Positions 60,298 to 64,000 of a stretch of DNA of 64,000 bases are shown piece after piece. How positions within the stretch are numbered: position 1 is the stretch's first letter; the number at the start of each line of letters is the position of its first letter. The stretch is from Candidatus Rifleibacteriota bacterium (GTDB taxonomy: Bacteria; Muiribacteriota; Ozemobacteria; Ozemobacterales; Ozemobacteraceae): NCBI GenBank assembly GCA_015232575.1, contig JADFZL010000020.1, forward strand, positions 71,156 through 135,155. The letters run 5' to 3'. The notes under the pieces were generated by a model. That model did not search any database and was not told the origin of the DNA. It saw nothing but the letters and a program-made list of their open reading frames with translations. The position numbers and the translations under genes are program-made.

Positions 60298-61494
60298 TTA
60301 ATTGAATAAGACTGATGGCTTTTCTGCTCTGGAGCGGCGATAGGAATGTATTATTACGTCTGCCAACTGTAAGGTATCATTTTGGTCATTGCTTCCAAGA
60401 AAACCGATCTCAACTTGTACGTCTTCCTGTTCGCCACCAAAAATCTTTTCAAATCCGACGTAGAGCTTTCCACGTTTTAAAAGACCGGTGAGAGTTTCCC
60501 ATTCGATGTTGAATTCTACAACCTGTCCTTTCGAAAAGAGCTTTGCACGCTCAGAGTCCGGAGTGGTAAAAAGACCGCAGAATTCACCCTGAGAAAGAAG
60601 CCCCGCAAGCGCAAATCGGACGAAGTTTTTTATCGCGGCTTTATCTTTAGCACCCTCAGAAGCTTTTATAAGCTCTTCATTCCGTTTTACGATAGCCACC
60701 CATTTTTCCCGCTTGGTTTCGACGTCAGCAGGAGTTGCCCAACCCTCGGTCACTCCCTTCTCATAGGCACGTAAGAATTCTTCAGCATGTTTTGCAATTT
60801 CCTCAAGGGAAACTTTGAGACGAGAACGCCATTTGGAATCGATTGGTTCACGCCATTCGAGCTTGCGTCCAAGATCAAGGATCTGTGATTCGAAGTTTGT
60901 TGTACCACGATACAAGCGAAGTATTTTCGATTGTCCAGCCGAGGATTTCATAAGCGCAAAGATGCGTTCACCAGCACCTGATGGATAATAAGTAAATCCA
61001 CGATTGCTCCACTGAAACCATGGCTGTTTAAAAATATTTGCAAAGAAGCCTGACGGTCCGCCAGATTCTGAGTTATTGCACTCGCTAATGCGTTGTACAA
61101 AAAAATCTCCCGGGAAAACATCATTGCACCAGACAATCATTCCGCCTCTTTTGGAATTCATTGTTCCACCGATTGTGAAAGCCTGCGGCGTCCGCTGAGC
61201 AAGGCTGAGCGAGAAAGGTTCAAAATCAGCCAGATATCCGAGGACTTCCTCAATTCCAGATGTCAGTGTCGGCTTTTCCGAAGGATCGCGCCCCGGGCTG
61301 AGAAAAATAGCGCTGTCATCTCCATTAAGCGGCTTTGCTGCGACGGCAAGAGCTTTAAGAAAATCCTTCATTGGAGGCACAGCCTGGTCATCAGCCTTAA
61401 CTGTTACGGTGACACATATCAAAAGTAAAAGAAATGCAACGCTACTTTTGATAAACGGAAGGAAATAGCCGCTTGAATTCTTTTCCTGTTTCAC
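60298..61494 (-). CDS. secreted protein of unknown function
   Basis: 398 residues from the GTG at 61494, which has AGGAG nine bases upstream; the open frame runs on to 61557 without a better site. A signal peptide (SSVAFLLLLICVTVTVKA) precedes a mixed alpha/beta protein with a helical middle (SLEEIAKHAEEFLRAYEKG) and AQRTPQAFTIGGTMNSKRGG early on. The C-terminal part (VVEFNIEWETLTGLLKRGKL) is beta-rich. No family recognised. It is on the opposite strand to the kinase unit and separated by a REP pair, so it is probably not part of that system. Confidence 0.58.
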   Translation of the reverse strand: MKQEKNSSGYFLPFIKSSVAFLLLLICVTVTVKADDQAVPPMKDFLKALAVAAKPLNGDDSAIFLSPGRDPSEKPTLTSGIEEVLGYLADFEPFSLSLAQRTPQAFTIGGTMNSKRGGMIVWCNDVFPGDFFVQRISECNNSESGGPSGFFANIFKQPWFQWSNRGFTYYPSGAGERIFALMKSSAGQSKILRLYRGTTNFESQILDLGRKLEWREPIDSKWRSRLKVSLEEIAKHAEEFLRAYEKGVTEGWATPADVETKREKWVAIVKRNEELIKASEGAKDKAAIKNFVRFALAGLLSQGEFCGLFTTPDSERAKLFSKGQVVEFNIEWETLTGLLKRGKLYVGFEKIFGGEQEDVQVEIGFLGSNDQNDTLQLADVIIHSYRRSRAEKPSVLFN

Positions 61495-61616
61495 AAACGT
61501 TTTCTCCTGAATAAAAATGTCAATATTCTCAGATAGACATAATATCCTAATTTCCAAAAACAGAGCAACACTTTAAATCATAAATATCTTCAATAGATTC
61601 GAAAACGAATATGAAA

Positions 61617-61663
61617 ATAACAAACCCGCTCCTGCTTTATTCAAAAAGGAACGGGTTTGTTAT
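61617..61663. terminator. strong terminator
   Basis: ATAACAAACCCGCTCC (61617-61632) pairs with GGAACGGGTTTGTTAT (61648-61663), one mismatch, followed by T-rich DNA on both sides. It terminates the minus-strand repeat-protein gene. Confidence 0.9.
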
Positions 61664-61690
61664 TTAACTTTACTTTCCACCAATTATTTG

Positions 61691-62491
61691 TTAACGATTA
61701 GAAGCCTGCGAAAGAATATAATCTTTAGTTTTCGAGTAATTAGCGTTGTCAGCAAGGCGGATGAAATCATCGGTGCTTCGAGCTAATCTGATTCCTCTTT
61801 TTAAAATTTCATCCCTATTTTTGGTATAATAAGTATTAGTTGCCAGAGAAATAATTTCAACGACCGAACATGCCCTGAACGAAGCTTGTAAGAGAATATC
61901 ATCTTTAGTCTTTGAATAGTAAGCAGTATTTGCAATTCTCAGAAAATCTGAGGTGCTGTTGGCTTGGTTAGCTCCCATAAGCAAAATATGATCTTTGGTT
62001 TTTGAATAATAAGTGGCATTTGCGAGTGATATAAAATCGCTGGTATTATTTGCGCGAAGCGCTCCGGCAAGCAAAATATCCTCTTTGGTTTTTGCATAAT
62101 AGGTGGCATTTGCAAGTCTTAAAAAATCTTGTGTGGTAGAAGCAAATTTTAATCCGGAAGTTAGGATGATTTCCTTATTCTTTGAATAATAAGTGGCTTC
62201 CGCAAGTCTCAAAACATCTTCGATAGAATTGGCCCTACTCGAGCCATTTACGAGCATCTCATCCCTCCGATGGGCGTTGTCAAAACTTCCGGCAATGGCA
62301 AGAACATCATCAACAACCTGGCTTGGGGGATATGAGCTAGTACATGTAGTGGTGCATGGATTGGTGTTTATTGGGGTCACAGCATTTGGAGTTACTGAAC
62401 CTCTATCATCATAAGGGTTAGTATTCTCGGAAAACGCCGGCAAGGAAAATAAACACAAAACAATTAGTATAATAATTGAATTGGTTCTCAT
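61691..62491 (-). CDS. secreted protein of about seven 30-residue repeats
   Basis: 266 residues from the ATG at 62491, preceded by AGGAGG. After a signal peptide (IILIVLCLFSLPAFS) and a Thr/Pro/Asn-rich linker, the chain is six clear and one weak (first) copies of a 30-residue unit of the form FLRLANATYYSKTKDDILL. Each unit looks like two short helices, so the protein is probably a helical solenoid. The units are similar but not identical, so the gene is not a recent tandem expansion. No enzyme motif. It could be a contact or adhesion protein. A strong terminator follows. Confidence 0.75.
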   Translation of the reverse strand: MRTNSIIILIVLCLFSLPAFSENTNPYDDRGSVTPNAVTPINTNPCTTTCTSSYPPSQVVDDVLAIAGSFDNAHRRDEMLVNGSSRANSIEDVLRLAEATYYSKNKEIILTSGLKFASTTQDFLRLANATYYAKTKEDILLAGALRANNTSDFISLANATYYSKTKDHILLMGANQANSTSDFLRIANTAYYSKTKDDILLQASFRACSVVEIISLATNTYYTKNRDEILKRGIRLARSTDDFIRLADNANYSKTKDYILSQASNR

Positions 62492-62720
62492 ACCTACCTC
62501 CTGTTTAACTTTGTCTTTCAATAATAACCAATTACTTCGAAACCGTCAACCGCCACCACCAAATTTACATGAAAATTTTATCTCTTCGTCTTCTACCATT
62601 GAACTAAACCGCTTTGCCGCAATTGTTTGTACTAAATGTGGTGACTTCTGATTGGAAAAAACTCTTGACTCGCGAAATCGAGGCGATGTATCCTCAAGTC
62701 GAAAGGCAATCTCCCAATTT

Positions 62721-63158
62721 GTGCACATTCTCTTCACACTGACATCTTCATCACGAAGAAGATCGATTTTCGTCCTCGCGATTTTCCTTGTACTTTCAGG
62801 ATGGAAAGGAGTGTTTTCCATGACAGGGGACTCCGGATGGGAAGACTTTCGAGGCGTTTGGCTGGGAAGCATTGAAGGGCCGATCGATGGAGCACTGGAG
62901 CATCCTGTACTGATCGTGGGGCAAAGGGATGACGGTCGTTGGCAGCTCTACATATCTTCCCTTTTCTCCATGAGTTACGAACCACGTTCAGCTTATAAAT
63001 CCATTCAGTGCCCCATTCTGGGCCTGTTTGCCGACCAGGATAAAAGCGTGATTGCCATTCCCAATTCTGAGGAATTGAAGAAGATCCTCGAGAAATCGGG
63101 TAACCCTACAATCCCAGGTTCGGATTTTTCCCATGTTGGAGCACGGATTCCGTTATGA
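62721..63158 (+). pseudogene. internally deleted secreted alpha/beta hydrolase
   Basis: Open frame from a possible GTG at 62721, or ATG at 62820 (AAAGGAG eight bases upstream). A signal-like stretch (SIFVLAIFLVLSGWKGVFS) is followed by DFRGVWLGSIEGP, then RWQLYISSLFSMSYEP directly joined to SAYKSIQCPILGLFADQDKS. The last part is the C-terminal end of serine alpha/beta hydrolases, with the Asp region and a final FSHVG near the catalytic His place. The nucleophile elbow (GxSxG) and most of the core are missing, so about 200 residues seem to have been lost. A short functional protein cannot be excluded. Confidence 0.55.
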
Positions 63159-63350
63159 CCCTGAGTAGAATACGATCACCTTGATGTAAAATCAAAATCT
63201 TATTTCTATTGAGACGATTTCTTAGCTCAAAGCTGGAATGGTCTTGTCGCATTGTTAAATTTGTGAGAGAATTTGAGCAGAAAAAATAGATTGTGGTTTT
63301 ATTAACGTTACTTGTTAGATAGGATTCTGTGATTGCACGGATTATGAAGT

Positions 63351-63752
63351 ATGGAAAAGGTTGAATTATTCAGTTTCGAAAAGCACGAAGGACCGTATGA
63401 AAATTGGCCGCCCTTGTCTCGGCTGTATTTTAATAACCGGCTGACGAGTGTTTCGCTTGGCGGCTACGCAATTTTAGCACAATTAAAGTTCGAGCATGGA
63501 TACATAATTGTCACTGACTACGACTGTCCGTTCGAAGAAATGACGACTTTCTATTATCTGGGGAACGATCTGGAAATAATTGACTCCAGGCAATTCGGAG
63601 CCCCTTACGAGAGTTTCCTGCTTGATAAAATTGAGCCCATCGGACCTGCCACACTGCGATTCAATTTTTATGGTTCAAAACAATTTGAACTCACAGTCCT
63701 GAATAAACCTGAGTTTTTTTCGAGATCTTTTTTTGAAGTAAAAGTAACGTGA
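63351..63752 (+). CDS. small soluble protein of unknown function
   Basis: 133 residues, no signal peptide. It is beta-rich and acidic (LTSVSLGGYAILAQLKFEHG; EEMTTFYYLGNDLEIIDS). No family recognised. There is no strong ribosome site before the ATG. The following gene (DUF2442-like) starts 44 nt later on the same strand, so they may be co-transcribed. Confidence 0.5.
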   Translation: MEKVELFSFEKHEGPYENWPPLSRLYFNNRLTSVSLGGYAILAQLKFEHGYIIVTDYDCPFEEMTTFYYLGNDLEIIDSRQFGAPYESFLLDKIEPIGPATLRFNFYGSKQFELTVLNKPEFFSRSFFEVKVT

Positions 63753-63796
63753 TCTGACGAATAAACCATTCCATTTTTTTCTGGTGAATATAAAAA

Positions 63797-64000
63797 ATGA
63801 TTGCGACACACAGTAACGGTATGAGCACTTTGGATAAAAAGTTTATTTCAGCAAAACACGAAAACGGTTATATAATTATTTCTATGAATGATGGTCTGGA
63901 AGTAAAATTTCCGGTGAGTTTGAATAAGCATAATTGCCTAAAAGCAAAAAAGCCCATCAGCAGCGGATGGTTGACTCTGAGAGGCAGCAATCGGATTCGA
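63797..64000 (+). CDS. DUF2442-like protein, cut by the right edge
   Basis: 68 codons read open to the end of the window. The start ATHSNGMSTLDKKFISAKHE is followed by YIIISMNDGLEVKFPVSL and then GWLTLRGSNRIR, the pattern of the small DUF2442 proteins that often accompany DUF4160 proteins in toxin-antitoxin-like pairs. The usual end (WP.LDEDI) would lie beyond the window. The second Met at 63821 is an alternative start. No DUF4160 gene is visible upstream. Confidence 0.5.
   Translation, partial: MIATHSNGMSTLDKKFISAKHENGYIIISMNDGLEVKFPVSLNKHNCLKAKKPISSGWLTLRGSNRIR

Noticed and set aside
62546..62872. 108-codon minus-strand frame opposite the hydrolase remnant
   Set aside because: No ribosome site or recognisable motif; the plus strand gives the hydrolase match.
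1..64000. Apparent frequency of the palindrome TGTACA across the window
   Set aside because: It seemed common, but many copies lie in coding DNA and I cannot count or test it reliably by eye.

Overview
This 64 kb window comes from a Gram-negative-type bacterium of moderate to low GC. It encodes a TolC/RND tripartite metal exporter, many signal-peptide and lipobox proteins, prepilin-type proteins, a FecR-domain lipoprotein, biosynthetic arginine decarboxylase and a MurC-like ligase. No rRNA, tRNA, CRISPR array or intact transposase is visible. The gene mix (CHASE2 phosphatase, large minor-pilin-like proteins, HgcAB-like fusion, many unrecognised secreted proteins, abundant small dispersed repeats) would fit an uncultured lineage such as Riflebacteria or a neighbouring candidate phylum. 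That placement is a guess, because there is no marker gene to test it.

Layout. 1-7203: a tightly packed minus-strand operon. In transcription order it holds a hexapeptide-repeat protein, a long acyl carrier protein, a FabG-like reductase, a B12-binding radical SAM enzyme with an SCP2-like tail, an MMPL/RND lipid exporter and a MiaB-type methylthiotransferase cut by the left edge. It looks like a pathway that builds, modifies and exports an acyl-derived molecule. 7.6-8.4 kb: an ORF6N DNA-binding gene behind a broken ribbon-helix-helix antitoxin-like gene. 8.6-15.9 kb: CHASE2-SpoIIE phosphatase, FecR lipoprotein, three prepilin-like genes and a glycine-zipper protein. 16-22.8 kb: a plus-strand metal efflux operon (small Cys/His-rich protein, TolC-like, CusB-like, CusA-like).

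22.8-26.4 kb: a DUF3592 membrane protein and a minus-strand operon of SDR, IorB-like 2-oxoacid oxidoreductase subunit, SAM methyltransferase and a single-chain HgcA-HgcB-like fusion, the corrinoid/ferredoxin pair known from mercury methylation. 26.7-33.6 kb: GH144-like glucanase, beta-propeller protein, asd, Nudix hydrolase, Sel1 lipoprotein, and a small protein resembling putative motility proteins. 33.9-41.3 kb: four large secreted proteins of mostly unknown function, the last a lipoprotein with TIG-like domains and an M30-like zinc protease domain. 41.6-55.3 kb: speA, several secreted or membrane proteins, a MurC-like ligase, a PLD enzyme, a Lnb_N/DUF4105 protein, a divergent stand-alone TrpB and a second B12 radical SAM protein of different base composition.

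55.6-60.0 kb: a three-gene unit of corrinoid protein, UroD-family methyltransferase with an altered metal site, and a hybrid histidine kinase whose N-terminus resembles DUF1638. I read this as a probable one-carbon or corrinoid-methyl sensing system. 60.3-64 kb: two secreted proteins (one built of 30-residue repeats), an internally deleted alpha/beta hydrolase, and two small genes, the last a DUF2442-like gene cut by the right edge. Intergenic spaces carry a REP-like palindrome family (nine loci), a small IS6-like MITE with an 8-bp target duplication plus a decayed second copy, and several clear hairpin terminators.
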